DNA of 64,000 bases, taken from positions 1,984,001 through 2,048,000 of the forward strand of contig NZ_CP109031.1 of NCBI RefSeq assembly GCF_036226925.1. The letters are read 5' to 3'. The notes below the pieces were generated by a model that ran no database searches, was not told the DNA's origin, and worked only from the letters and a program-made list of their open reading frames with translations. The DNA is from Streptomyces sp. NBC_00659 (GTDB taxonomy: Bacteria; Actinomycetota; Actinomycetes; Streptomycetales; Streptomycetaceae). Below are positions 1 to 8,405 of the stretch, piece by piece. Numbering within the stretch: position 1 is the first letter of the stretch; every line of letters starts with the position of its first letter. The translations under genes and the position numbers were made by a program.

Positions 1-411
1 CTCGTCCCCCTGCTCGACCTGATCGACCGCACCGACGCCTGGGACCGCGTCTGTGTCGGTTCGTTCTCCGAGGCCCGCGTGACCCGTGCCCAGCATCTCG
101 CCGGGCCGCGCCTGGCGACCTCGTTCGGCACCCGGGGAGTACTCAACCTGCGGCTGCGCTCGTGGGGCGTGCCCGCCGCGGTGCGCCGCTCGGCGGTCGC
201 GGCGCAGGTCCCCGAGACACAGTCGGGCGTGCCGGTGGTCGACCGCCGCTTCGTACGGGCGGCCCACGCGCGCGGGCTCCAGGTGCACGTGTGGACCGTG
301 AACGAATCGGAACGCATGCACCGGCTCCTGGACCTGGGAGTCGATGGCATCATGACCGATCACATCGACACACTGCGCAAGGTCCTGGAAGACCGGGGCA
401 CCTGGTTCTGA
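1..411 (+). CDS. Glycerophosphodiester phosphodiesterase, C-terminal part (cut by window edge)
   Basis: The reading frame is open from the first base, so the 5' end lies outside the window. The visible 136 residues carry the C-terminal half of a GDPD-family TIM barrel: GSFSEAR, the strand VHVWTVNE and the closing LLDLGVDGIMTD. In the family these line the substrate pocket and the enzyme hydrolyses glycerophosphodiesters to glycerol-3-phosphate and an alcohol. The metal-binding N-terminal His/Glu motifs are not visible here. The next gene starts 41 bases downstream on the same strand, so the two may be co-transcribed. Family assignment is firm; substrate is unknown. Confidence 0.88.
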   Translation, partial: LVPLLDLIDRTDAWDRVCVGSFSEARVTRAQHLAGPRLATSFGTRGVLNLRLRSWGVPAAVRRSAVAAQVPETQSGVPVVDRRFVRAAHARGLQVHVWTVNESERMHRLLDLGVDGIMTDHIDTLRKVLEDRGTWF

Positions 412-452
412 GCCTCCTCGCGCGGTCCGTTCACGGGGAAGCGAGGGCACGG

Positions 453-1802
453 GTGAGCACGGACACCGTGCGGGCGGGGGCGGCCGAGGAGGCCGCGGAG
501 CGCCGGCGAGAACAACGCGGCTGGTACTTCTACGACTGGGCCTGCTCCGTCTACTCGACGAGCGTGCTCACCGTGTTCCTCGGCCCCTATCTGACGGCGG
601 TGGCCAAGCACGCGGCGGACGCGGACGGGTTCGTCCACCCGCTGGGGGTACCGGTCCGCGCCGGCTCCTTCTTCGCGTACGCGGTCTCCGCCTCGGTGAT
701 CGTGTCGATCGTCGTGATGCCGATGGCCGGTGCCGCCGCCGACCGCACGGGCCGCAAGAAGCCGCTGCTCGCGGCGGCGGCCTACCTGGGCGCCGGAGCC
801 ACCACGGGCATGTTCTTCCTGGACGGCGACCGCTATCTGCTGGGCGGACTGCTGCTGATCGTCGCGAACGCCTCGCTGGCCGTGTCGATGGTGCTGTACA
901 ACTCCTACCTCCCGCAGATCGCCCCGCCCGAGGAGCGCGACGCCGTCTCCTCCCGGGGCTGGGCCTTCGGGTACGCGGCGGGCGCCGTGGTCCTGGTGGC
1001 GAACCTGGTCCTTTTCACGGCCCATGACAGTTTCGGCGTGTCCGAGTCGACGGCCGTACGCATCTGCCTGGCCTCGGCGGGTGTCTGGTGGGGCGCCTTC
1101 ACACTCGTCCCGCTGAAGCGGCTGCGCGACCGCCGTACCCCCTCCGCCGGACAGGCGTCCGCACACGGATGGCGGCAGCTGGCCGCCACGGTGCGCGACA
1201 TGCGCCGCCAGCCCCTCACGCTCTCCTTCCTGCTCGCCTACCTCATCTACAACGACGGCATCCAGACCGTCATCTCGCAGGCCTCGGTCTACGGCTCCGA
1301 GGAGCTGGGCCTCAGCCAGTCGACGCTGATCACCGCCGTACTCCTGGTCCAGGTGCTCGCGGTCGGGGGCGCACTGGGCATGGGCCGGCTGGCCCGCACG
1401 TACGGCGCCAAACGCACCATCCTCGGCTCACTCGTCGCCTGGACGCTCACCCTCGCCGCCGGGTACTTCCTGCCCGCCGGCGCGCCCGTGTGGTTCTTCG
1501 TCCTCGCCTCGGGCATCGGACTGGTCCTGGGCGGCAGCCAGGCGCTGTCGCGCTCCCTGTTCTCGCACCTCGTGCCGAGCGGCAAGGAGGCCGAGTACTT
1601 CTCCGCGTACGAGATGAGCGACCGCGGGATGAGCTGGCTCGGCCCGCTGCTGTTCGGACTGACCTACCAGCTGACGGGAAGTTATCGGGACGCGATCATC
1701 TCGCTCGTGGTCTTCTTCGTCATCGGCTTCGTCCTGCTCGCGCGGGTACCGGTGCGCCGGGCCGTGCGGGACGCGGGCAATCCCGTACCCGAGAGGATTT
1801 AG
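453..1802 (+). CDS. MFS transporter, Atg22/UMF1-like family
   Basis: A 449-residue polytopic membrane protein with about 12 hydrophobic segments. The N-terminal RGWYFYDWACSVYSTSV stretch after a charged, Arg/Glu-rich leader is the hallmark of the Atg22/UMF1 branch of the major facilitator superfamily. The frame is open further upstream, but the GTG at 453 follows the end of the GDPD gene and starts a natural VSTDTV amino terminus, so it is preferred. UMF1 proteins are proposed effluxers of small molecules such as amino acids; the substrate cannot be read from sequence. Lies directly after the phosphodiesterase gene and before the sigma-R-controlled rbpA. Confidence 0.85.
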   Translation: MSTDTVRAGAAEEAAERRREQRGWYFYDWACSVYSTSVLTVFLGPYLTAVAKHAADADGFVHPLGVPVRAGSFFAYAVSASVIVSIVVMPMAGAAADRTGRKKPLLAAAAYLGAGATTGMFFLDGDRYLLGGLLLIVANASLAVSMVLYNSYLPQIAPPEERDAVSSRGWAFGYAAGAVVLVANLVLFTAHDSFGVSESTAVRICLASAGVWWGAFTLVPLKRLRDRRTPSAGQASAHGWRQLAATVRDMRRQPLTLSFLLAYLIYNDGIQTVISQASVYGSEELGLSQSTLITAVLLVQVLAVGGALGMGRLARTYGAKRTILGSLVAWTLTLAAGYFLPAGAPVWFFVLASGIGLVLGGSQALSRSLFSHLVPSGKEAEYFSAYEMSDRGMSWLGPLLFGLTYQLTGSYRDAIISLVVFFVIGFVLLARVPVRRAVRDAGNPVPERI

Positions 1803-1887
1803 CGCCGGGGGCCAAAGAGCGGTAGTGTACGCGTTTGGCCTGCCTGCCGTACCGTTACTGCGCGTCAATGATACTGAAGCGTTGGGT

Positions 1888-1909
1888 GACATCTGATGCC
1901 AGATGTGAC
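1888..1909. repeat. Short inverted repeat in the MFS-rbpA intergenic region
   Basis: ACATCTG and CAGATGT face each other with a four-base gap in the 256-base intergenic region, about 60 bases upstream of the sigma-R promoter of rbpA. It could be a protein-binding site or a weak hairpin; nothing links it to a particular regulator. Confidence 0.35.
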
Positions 1910-1970
1910 AAACCGGGCGACGGTGGGTACAACAAGGGGCGGCTACGACGGCGACGCATGACCCATCAAC

Positions 1971-1997
1971 GGGAATCTTTACCGCCGACCGGACGTT
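1971..1997 (+). promoter_or_regulatory. Sigma-R-type promoter of rbpA
   Basis: GGGAAT at 1971-1976 and GTT at 1995-1997 are separated by exactly 18 bases, the GGAAT-N18-GTT consensus of the disulfide-stress sigma factor SigR (SigH in mycobacteria). The start codon of rbpA follows about 60 bases later. rbpA is a known SigR target in S. coelicolor, so the match is both sequence-based and expected. Confidence 0.85.
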
Positions 1998-2058
1998 GAC
2001 CGGATGACGACGACAGCGACACCTGTCCTGTGGGCGACAAGCCCGGGAGGCACGATTC

Positions 2059-2433
2059 ATGAGTGAGCGAGCTCTTCGCGGCACACGCCTCGTAGTGACC
2101 AGCTATGAGACGGACCGCGGCATCGACCTGGCCCCGCGCCAGGCCGTGGAGTACGCATGCGAGAAGGGGCATCGTTTTGAGATGCCCTTCTCGGTGGAGG
2201 CCGAAATTCCGGCGGAGTGGGAGTGCAAGGTCTGCGGGGCCCAGGCACTTCTCGTCGACGGCGACGGCCCTGAGGAAAAGAAGGCGAAGCCCGCGCGCAC
2301 GCACTGGGACATGCTGATGGAACGGCGCACTCGCGAGGAGCTCGAAGAGGTCCTCGAGGAGCGTCTGGCCGTTCTTCGCTCCGGCGCGATGAACATCGCG
2401 GTGCATCCGCGGGACAGCCGCAAGTCCGCCTGA
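2059..2433 (+). CDS. rbpA: RNA polymerase-binding protein RbpA
   Basis: This 124-residue protein matches actinobacterial RbpA over its whole length. Cys34, His38, Cys56 and Cys59 form the zinc site seen in the S. coelicolor protein (ACEKGH and CKVC). The central basic linker (EEKKAKPART) and the C-terminal sigma-interaction helix region (HWDMLMERRTREELEEVLEERL) are both present. RbpA binds RNA polymerase and group 1/2 sigma factors such as HrdB and stabilises open-complex formation. The gene is monocistronic, between a sigma-R promoter and a strong hairpin. ATG start preceded by GGGAGG. Confidence 0.97.
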   Translation: MSERALRGTRLVVTSYETDRGIDLAPRQAVEYACEKGHRFEMPFSVEAEIPAEWECKVCGAQALLVDGDGPEEKKAKPARTHWDMLMERRTREELEEVLEERLAVLRSGAMNIAVHPRDSRKSA

Positions 2434-2460
2434 CCCCTTCGAGGGTCGAGCGGCATACAC

Positions 2461-2516
2461 CGCACGCCGAGACCGCGAGCACCGTACTTCAGGTACGGGG
2501 CTCGCGGTCTCGTGCG
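2461..2516 (+). terminator. Strong hairpin terminator after rbpA
   Basis: A long hairpin: CGCACG at 2461-2466 pairs with CGTGCG at 2511-2516, then GAGACCGCGAG with CTCGCGGTCTC and CCGTAC with GTACGG around a small TTCA loop. It lies 28 bases after the rbpA stop and may work in both directions. There is no U-tract, as is usual in streptomycetes. Confidence 0.8.
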
Positions 2517-2654
2517 TTCCGCCTTCGGCACGGGAAACGGCGCCCCCGAATCCACCGGAAGCCGGAAGTGGGTTCAGGGGCGTCAGGGACGCCGTTTGCC
2601 GTAACGCCGCCGGGGCACCGGCGGCGGTACGGCAGGGGGCTGCCGGAGGGGCTG

Positions 2655-3245
2655 CTAGCGGTTCAGCGGCGGGTAGGTGCCGCCGGGCTCGCGCGGGGCC
2701 TCGTCCCTGATGACCTCGCCCTGGACCACCTTGCCGTCGGGGCGATGCATACGAGCCTGCTGGAAGGCGTCGCCGACGGAACCGGGGGCGGCCAGCCGCA
2801 TCCTGCGCTCGAAAGCGCGCTGTCCGTAGCGGCTGACGCCCTTCTGGACCGGGGGGACCAGCAGCAGCAGGCCGATCGCGTCGGAGATCAGACCCGGGAT
2901 CATCAGGAGCAGGCCGCCGAGCATCGTCAGGCCGTTGCCCCTGCCGCTGTCGCCGCCCGTCGGCGTGACACCGCCCTGTGCCTGTTGCAGCGTCTGGCTG
3001 AGATTGCGGAAGGCCCGGCGGCCGGCCCGCTTGATGACCACGGAGCCGAGGACGAACCCGGCGGCCAGCAGCAGGAACACCGTGAAGCCGCTCGTGGCGC
3101 GCGCGACGAGCGTCAGCAGCCAGATCTCCAGCACCAGCCACACCGCGACACCGAGCGGCAGGAACGTGCGCAGCCGCGAGCGCCGCGGGCGGGAGGGGGT
3201 GGGGGTCGGAACGCCTGTCGTCATGCTCCCAGTGTGCCTGGGCAT
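2655..3245 (-). CDS. fxsA: FxsA family membrane protein
   Basis: A small integral membrane protein of 196 residues. Two hydrophobic hairpins (FLPLGVAVWLVLEIWLLTLVA and TVFLLLAAGFVLGSVVI) are followed by a third, GLTMLGGLLLMIPGLISDAIGLLLLVPPV, which contains the FxsA-typical MLGGLLLMIPGLISD motif. In E. coli FxsA relieves phage T7 exclusion by F plasmid; the function in actinobacteria is unknown. The gene faces rbpA tail to tail. An alternative ATG at 3224 would shorten the protein by seven residues; neither start has a well-spaced ribosome site. Confidence 0.88.
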   Translation of the reverse strand: MPRHTGSMTTGVPTPTPSRPRRSRLRTFLPLGVAVWLVLEIWLLTLVARATSGFTVFLLLAAGFVLGSVVIKRAGRRAFRNLSQTLQQAQGGVTPTGGDSGRGNGLTMLGGLLLMIPGLISDAIGLLLLVPPVQKGVSRYGQRAFERRMRLAAPGSVGDAFQQARMHRPDGKVVQGEVIRDEAPREPGGTYPPLNR

Positions 3246-3344
3246 GCCTCAGTTCGGGATAAGCGGACGCTCAACCGCGTCGGCGGACGCCTGCGCCCGC
3301 CCCGGTGGCACCGCTCACGCCCCCTGACCGTGGCCGGCCGCCGC

Positions 3345-3368
3345 TCGCCGCGCCCCTCGGCGCGGCTC
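3345..3368 (-). terminator. Hairpin downstream of ppm1
   Basis: GCCGCGCC at 3347-3354 and GGCGCGGC at 3359-3366 form an eight-base-pair stem with a CCTC loop. It lies about 60 bases past the ppm1 stop codon on the leftward strand. Confidence 0.55.
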
Positions 3369-3427
3369 ACGGGCCCGTCGTGTCGCCTGGACGGACCGGT
3401 GAGCCCCCGCGCGGTGCCCGGACTGTG

Positions 3428-4222
3428 TCAGGGCTGCTTGCGGCGGGCGGCGATCCGGCCGACCCGCTCGCTCACACCCCAGGTGGTGACGCGCCACAGC
3501 GCCTCCACGAGGATGTCGCGGCTCATCTTGGAGTCGCCCAGTTCACGCTCGACGAAGGTGATCGGGACCTCGACCACGTGGTAGCCCGCCTTCACCGCGC
3601 GGCGGGCCAGATCGACCTGGAAGCAGTAGCCCTGGGAGGCGACCTCACCGAGGCCGAGGCCTTCGAGGGTCTCGCGGCGGAAGGCCCGGTAGCCTCCGGT
3701 CACGTCCCGGATCGGCACGTCGAGCAGGACACGGGAGTACAGGCTGCCGCCGCGCGAGATGAACTCGCGGGACTTGGGCCAGTTCACCACGCGGCCGCCG
3801 GGCACCCAGCGCGAGCCGAGGACGAGGTCGGCGCCCTTGAGCGCAGTCAGCAGGCGGGGAAGTTCCTCCGGCTGGTGCGATCCGTCGGCGTCCATCTCGA
3901 TGAGTACGCCGTAGCCGTGCTCCAGACCCCAGCGGAATCCCGCGAGGTAGGCGGCACCGAGCCCTTCCTTGCCCTTGCGGTGGAGGACCTGGACGTTCTC
4001 GTCGTCGGCGGCCAGCTCGTCGGCGAGCTTGCCCGTGCCGTCGGGGCTGTTGTCGTCCGCCACCAGAACGTGCGCCTCGGGCACGGCGGATCGCACCCGG
4101 CCGACGATCTTCTTGATGTTCTCCGCCTCGTTATAGGTCGGAATGATCACCAAGGCCGTGCCGAGCGGACCGAACCGCCTCCCCTGGGCTTCCGCCGCGA
4201 GGGTCCCGTCGCCGTCGTTCAC
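3428..4222 (-). CDS. ppm1: Polyprenol-phosphate mannose synthase (GT2 family)
   Basis: A 264-residue GT2 glycosyltransferase. ALVIIPTYNEAENI, VADDNSPDGTG and the metal-binding EMDADGSHQPEELP are the signature motifs of dolichol/polyprenol-phosphate mannosyltransferases; WVPGGRVVNWPKSREFISRGGS and DVTGGYRAF complete the fold. It transfers mannose from GDP-mannose to a polyprenol phosphate carrier for extracytoplasmic protein O-mannosylation; in S. coelicolor this also makes cells sensitive to phage phiC31. There is no fused Lnt domain and no C-terminal membrane domain. The GTG at 4222 is chosen because GAAGGGG lies seven bases upstream. Confidence 0.93.
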   Translation of the reverse strand: MNDGDGTLAAEAQGRRFGPLGTALVIIPTYNEAENIKKIVGRVRSAVPEAHVLVADDNSPDGTGKLADELAADDENVQVLHRKGKEGLGAAYLAGFRWGLEHGYGVLIEMDADGSHQPEELPRLLTALKGADLVLGSRWVPGGRVVNWPKSREFISRGGSLYSRVLLDVPIRDVTGGYRAFRRETLEGLGLGEVASQGYCFQVDLARRAVKAGYHVVEVPITFVERELGDSKMSRDILVEALWRVTTWGVSERVGRIAARRKQP

Positions 4223-4491
4223 TGCTGCCCCTTCGTATCCGTACGCAGGGCTCCACCATAGTGCGCCCAGCCTGCGCCATTGCGTCGCGGCGGCGCTACA
4301 GGGGTGTCGATTCGCCAAGAGGCGGGTAAGAGCGGACGCGCCGGAGCGGAAATCGCTCCTTCGGATCGGGGCCCGGCGCCCTTCGGGCCGACCTGGGACC
4401 CGCTGGCTGCGGGTCGACCGAAAGCCGTTGTCTACTGAACGTCCGGGCCCCACCCGGGTCGCACCTGCCGACGTGTCGGAACGTTCCCTCG

Positions 4492-4576
4492 CCTCGCGGC
4501 GCCGACGCTGGGCCTGGCTTCCCAGTGGCGGTGCGCCGGTGCGGCGCACCACCCCTGACCCAGCGGCGCCGCGAGG
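4492..4576. other. Large cruciform-like hairpin in the ppm1-amidohydrolase gap
   Basis: The 539-base gap 4223-4761 holds no convincing gene. Within it CCTCGCGGCGCC-GAC-GCTGGG (4492-4512) is complementary to CCCAGCGGCGCCGCGAGG (4559-4576), 18 pairs with a three-base bulge. It encloses a second perfect stem, GGTGCGCC (4530-4537) with GGCGCACC (4543-4550). It may be an amidohydrolase terminator or a structured ppm1 leader. The rest of the gap shows nothing I can name. Confidence 0.65.
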
Positions 4577-4761
4577 CCGTGCGGAGTTCCCCGGTCGGCC
4601 GTCCGGTGGTGGACCCGGCCGAACCTACCCGCCTCCCTCGGCAGGCTGTCAACACTGGCTTGATCTGCGCCTTTTCCGACAAACCCCAGGTCAGCGCCGA
4701 GGATGCGCAGGTCGAACGACGGGATGCCGGGCCCTGGAGGAGCACTGCGCACCCGGGGACA

Positions 4762-6378
4762 TCACTCGTTGGGCCGTACGAATACCGTCCGTCCGCCGAC
4801 CACGGTGCGCAGGCAGACGGGCAGGTCGCCGCCGGGGGTCAGATCCGGGAGTCCCGGTGTGCCCGAGCGAGGGTCGGTGGACCAGCGCGCGACCCGGTCG
4901 TCGGGGGCCTGCACCACGAGATGGCCGGTGCGCCACACGGCGTAGTCCGCGGGCGCGCCGGGCACCAGGACCCCCGCGTCGTCGCGTCCGACGGCCCGCC
5001 AGCCGCCCCGCGTGTGGGCCGTGAAAGCGGCCCGCACGGACACCCGATGCTCGGGCGTGCGGTGGAAGGCCGCCGCCCGCACGGTGCCCCACGGGTCGAG
5101 CGGCGTCACGGGGCTGTCGGACCCGAAGGCCAGCGGCACCCCGGCGCGCAGCAGGGCCGCGAACGGGTTGAGGGTGCGGGCCCGCTCGGCGCCCAGGCGC
5201 TGGGCGTACATGCCGTCCTCGCCGCCCCACAGCGCGTCGAAGGCGGGCTGCACGGAGGCGGTGAGGCCGAGTTCGGCGAAGCCCGCGACGGTCTCCGGGG
5301 TGAGCATCTCGGCGTGCTCGACGCGGTGCCGGGCGGCGCGCACACGGGCCAGGCCGACCTTCTCGGCGGCGGCGCGGACGCCCTCGGTCACCGAGGCCAC
5401 CGCGGCGTCCCCGATCGCGTGGAAGCCCGCCTGGAGGCCCGCCTCGGTGCAGGCGACGACATGCGCGGCGACGGCGTCCGCGTCGAGGTGGACGACGCCC
5501 GTGTGGTCCGCGTCGAGGTACGGCTCGTGCAGGCAGGCGGTGTGCGAGCCGAGGGAGCCGTCGACGAACAGGTCGCCGGCCGCTCCGAGTGCGCCGAGAG
5601 CCCGCGCCTTCTCGACATCGCGGTCGGCCCAGTAGCCGACGACCCTCGGTCCCGGTTCCTCGGCGGCGAGCCGCAGCAGTCCGGTGAAGTCGTCCTCGGA
5701 GGAGATCTCGGGGCCCGCGCACTCGTGCACGGAGCCGATGCCGAGCGAGGCGGCGTGGGCGAGCGCGGCGCGCTGGGCCTCGGTGCGCTGCGCGCCGCCG
5801 ATCGCGCCGAGCGCCGCCGCGCGCACGGCGTGGTGGGCGTCACGGGTCAGGGGGCCGTCGGGCACGTACCCGGCGAGCGCCGTGACGCCGGGGACCAGGT
5901 CCAGGAGGGCGGTGGTGGCGACGGCGGAGTGCACGTCGATACGGGAGAGGTACAGCGGACGTCCGCCGGTCGCGGCGTCGAGTTCGGTGCGGGCCGGGGG
6001 ACGTCCGCCGGGCCAGCGGGCCGCGTCCCAGCCGTGGCCGAGCAGCACGCGGTCGGCCGGACGGGCGGCAGCGAAATCACGGACGAGGGCGAGCGCCGCG
6101 TCCAGGGACGGCGCGTCGGACAGGTCGAGGCCGGTGAGGGCCAGTCCGGTGGCGGTGGTGTGCACATGCGCGTCGGTGAACGCCGGGGTCACCAGGGCGC
6201 CTTCGAGGTCGACGACCTCGTCGACACCGTCGGCGAAGGCGTCGGCCGCGCCTTCCGAACCGACCCAGGCGACTTGCCCCCGTTCCACGACCATGGCGGT
6301 GGCGAAGGGGTCGGCGGGGCTGTGGACTTCTCCACCGCGCAGCAGCACGGTGTCCGACGGGGCGGTGCTCTCACTCAT
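4762..6378 (-). CDS. Amidohydrolase, YtcJ-like (amidohydrolase family 3)
   Basis: A 538-residue metal-dependent hydrolase of the YtcJ group. TPAFTDAHVHTT holds the N-terminal HxH metal ligands, GFHAIGDAAV a metal-binding His, and FGSDSPVTPLDPWGTVRAA the catalytic Asp region; FVDGSLGSHTA is another family signature. Such enzymes hydrolyse amide or carbamate bonds of small molecules; the substrate is unknown. No signal peptide is seen, so it is cytoplasmic. The ATG at 6378 begins a natural MSESTAP amino terminus; an in-frame ATG at 6432 would add 18 Arg/Pro-rich residues and is disfavoured. An Lrp-type regulator gene lies 126 bases upstream on the same strand. Confidence 0.88.
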   Translation of the reverse strand: MSESTAPSDTVLLRGGEVHSPADPFATAMVVERGQVAWVGSEGAADAFADGVDEVVDLEGALVTPAFTDAHVHTTATGLALTGLDLSDAPSLDAALALVRDFAAARPADRVLLGHGWDAARWPGGRPPARTELDAATGGRPLYLSRIDVHSAVATTALLDLVPGVTALAGYVPDGPLTRDAHHAVRAAALGAIGGAQRTEAQRAALAHAASLGIGSVHECAGPEISSEDDFTGLLRLAAEEPGPRVVGYWADRDVEKARALGALGAAGDLFVDGSLGSHTACLHEPYLDADHTGVVHLDADAVAAHVVACTEAGLQAGFHAIGDAAVASVTEGVRAAAEKVGLARVRAARHRVEHAEMLTPETVAGFAELGLTASVQPAFDALWGGEDGMYAQRLGAERARTLNPFAALLRAGVPLAFGSDSPVTPLDPWGTVRAAAFHRTPEHRVSVRAAFTAHTRGGWRAVGRDDAGVLVPGAPADYAVWRTGHLVVQAPDDRVARWSTDPRSGTPGLPDLTPGGDLPVCLRTVVGGRTVFVRPNE

Positions 6379-6504
6379 GGGAACAGTCTCGCGCCTGCGG
6401 GCGGCCGGTCGTCGCCCGGGTGGGGTCGGCACGGCGTGGCGGGCGGGTGCGCCCGTCCGTCCGGAGGGATCCGCGTGATCGCGCGCCCGGGTCCCGGCTG
6501 TCCC

Positions 6505-6945
6505 TCAGATGCGGGGTGGGCGGGATTCGTACGGCGTCGACAGGACGACGGTGGTACGCGTCGACACACCGGCGAGTGCCCGCAGCCGCCCGAGGAGTTC
6601 CTCGAGTTCGTGCGGGGTCGAGACACGCACCTTGAGGATGTAGTTCTCGTCGCCCGCGACACTGTGGCAGGCCTCGATCTCCGGGACGCCCGCGAGGCGT
6701 TCGGCGATGTCGTCGGGGGCGCTGGGGTCGAACGGCTTCACCGAGATGAAGGCGGTCAGGGGCAGCCCGACGGCCTCCGGGTCCACGACCGCGGCATAGC
6801 CCCGGATGACGCCGCGCTGTTCGAGACGGCGCACCCGCTGATGCACGGCGGACGTGGACAGGCCCGTGGCCTTGCCCAGGTCGGTGTAACTCATCCGCCC
6901 GTCTGCGACGAGCAGCTGCACGATCTGTCGGTCCAGCTCCTCCAT
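6505..6945 (-). CDS. Lrp/AsnC family transcriptional regulator
   Basis: 146 residues with the two-domain Lrp layout: N-terminal winged helix (LDRQIVQLLVADGRMSYTDLGKATGLSTSAVHQRVRRLEQRGVI) and C-terminal RAM ligand/oligomerisation domain (FISVKPFDPSAPDDIAERLAGVPEI, ACHSVAGDENYILKVRV). The ATG at 6945 starts right at the HTH, as in the family; upstream in-frame residues are not family-like. It precedes the amidohydrolase and may control it and itself in response to an amino acid. Confidence 0.9.
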   Translation of the reverse strand: MEELDRQIVQLLVADGRMSYTDLGKATGLSTSAVHQRVRRLEQRGVIRGYAAVVDPEAVGLPLTAFISVKPFDPSAPDDIAERLAGVPEIEACHSVAGDENYILKVRVSTPHELEELLGRLRALAGVSTRTTVVLSTPYESRPPRI

Positions 6946-7215
6946 GGCGCAAGAACCTACAGGGCCGCCGATCCCCCCGGATACCTCAGCGGCGCAGGTC
7001 ATACCCGCTTTGTGATGTGGACGGGCGTCGCTCGCACGTCATCCGGCCGCCAAGTCCCGCGGGGCGCCGGGCATCTGCGGACGGCATGTGACGAACGACA
7101 CATGAATGCAACCGCGTCGGCGATGTTCACGTGATTACCTCGGAGACCGGACGGGAAGTGCTTGCTGTGGTCGAGGTCGCAGCGCCTTGTCGGCCCACCC
7201 GAGGGGGAGAATCCC

Positions 7216-7650
7216 ATGCAGAGTCTTAAGCGCCCTGGTCGTACCGCACCCAAGCGGCAGCAGGCCGTTCTCGAACCCGAGCCGGAGGGCGTCGAATCCG
7301 ACGACCTGGACGGTGACGAGTTCGACGCGTACGACACGTTCGAGATGTACCGGGTGATCTGCCCGGACTGCGCGCAGCCCATCGCGCTGCTCGCGGACGA
7401 GGAGGTCCTGCCGGAGCACGCCCTGTGCGCCTCCCCGTGGAACCCGTTCGGGCTCACCGTCTGTTCGGGCACGGGCCGTGCGGCCGCCGAGGCGCGGTCC
7501 GCGGACGACTCCGCGGAACCCCAGCAGCAGGACACCGCCCTCCTGTTGACGCTCCCTCAGGGCCTGAACTGGCGTACGCAGCCGTTCTCCCACGTGGGCG
7601 GTCCGGGCTCGGTCCCCAGGCGGGCCTCCGAGATGCGGCGCGCGGCCTGA
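7216..7650 (+). CDS. Conserved hypothetical protein with a CPDC motif
   Basis: 144 residues, not recognised beyond being a typical streptomycete conserved protein. An acidic N-terminal region (EPEPEGVESDDLDGDEFDAYD) precedes a compact core with ICPDCAQPIALLADEEVLPEHALC, where the CxxC plus a later Cys could bind zinc; the C-terminus is Gln/Pro-rich. No membrane segment. The ATG at 7216 has GAGGGGGAG seven bases upstream, an unusually good ribosome site. It is transcribed away from the Lrp gene. Confidence 0.7.
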   Translation: MQSLKRPGRTAPKRQQAVLEPEPEGVESDDLDGDEFDAYDTFEMYRVICPDCAQPIALLADEEVLPEHALCASPWNPFGLTVCSGTGRAAAEARSADDSAEPQQQDTALLLTLPQGLNWRTQPFSHVGGPGSVPRRASEMRRAA

Positions 7651-7788
7651 CCGCTCGGCACGTTCGGCGGGTGTAGCCCGCTTCGTCCCAGAAGCTGCCC
7701 TGCACCATGGCCCGCAGGCTGCCGTGGTGCAGGACCAGTGCGTCCGGGTCCGGGGGACGCTCGCCTCGCCGAAGTGCCCCTGGCGGCA

Positions 7789-7827
7789 GGCGACGTGCGG
7801 CATGCCGATCGCCTGCCGCACGTCGCC
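7789..7827. repeat. Perfect 14-bp inverted repeat in a gene-poor gap
   Basis: GGCGACGTGCGGCA (7789-7802) and TGCCGCACGTCGCC (7814-7827) are perfectly complementary across an 11-base loop. The surrounding stretch 7651-8003 has no supported gene. The hairpin may terminate the preceding rightward gene, though it lies 139 bases after its stop. Confidence 0.55.
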
Positions 7828-8003
7828 CGCAAGGACGCGGCCCCCCGGCAGCGGAATTGACGGTTCGTCAGATGCCTGTGTCGGATGCCTGCCAGGGGCC
7901 GACGCAGCGCACCTCCGCGGGGCCCTCGCAGGGGTCCCGTCGCGAACACACACCCGATTCCACGTGCGGGTGACCTGTCCGCCTGCCCGCACGTTGCCCC
8001 GGC

Positions 8004-8405
8004 ATGAGCCCCACACCTTCCGCCACCGGGCGCCGCCGCCGGATCCTCGTCCCGGCTCCGGCGGAATCGGTTCACTGGGTACCGCCGCCACCGCCACCCC
8101 CGCCCGCTCAGGATCCGCCCATCTACCGCGCCCTGATGCGCGCCTGGGCCGATCGCGGCCGCACACTGCCGGGGCACCACGACCCCGAGTGGGTGCGCCT
8201 GTCGGCGCCGTCGGTGATGTACGCGTACGGGCAGTTCGGCGCGCTCACGGAACCGCGGGGGGAGGAGCGCTTCACCCCGGGCCGGGACCCGCGCGGCGAC
8301 GGCCGGCTCGACGCGTCCCGGGATCCGCGGAACGAGTTCGGCATGAGCGCGGAGCCGCGCGGCGACCTCAGCCCGTCCCGGGACCCACGAGGTGCCGTGC
8401 GATGA
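8004..8405 (+). CDS. Hypothetical protein with RDPRG repeats
   Basis: 133 residues. The first half has a proline stretch (VPPPPPPPPAQDPP) and a conserved-looking helix segment IYRALMRAWADRGRTLPGHHDPEWVRL. The C-terminal third is repetitive, with units resembling SRDPRG/AEPRGD, and is probably disordered. No function can be assigned. Its 3' end overlaps the convergent acyl-CoA dehydrogenase gene by 38 bases. Confidence 0.55.
   Translation: MSPTPSATGRRRRILVPAPAESVHWVPPPPPPPPAQDPPIYRALMRAWADRGRTLPGHHDPEWVRLSAPSVMYAYGQFGALTEPRGEERFTPGRDPRGDGRLDASRDPRNEFGMSAEPRGDLSPSRDPRGAVR

Noticed and set aside
4525..7134. Very long open frame on the + strand across the amidohydrolase and Lrp genes
   Set aside because: It is the complementary image of strongly coding leftward genes in high-GC DNA; the peptide has no family motifs and is Gly/Arg-rich.
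7454..7708. Leftward frame with WDEAGYTRRTCRAVRP
   Set aside because: Runs opposite a better supported gene (7216-7650) with an excellent ribosome site.
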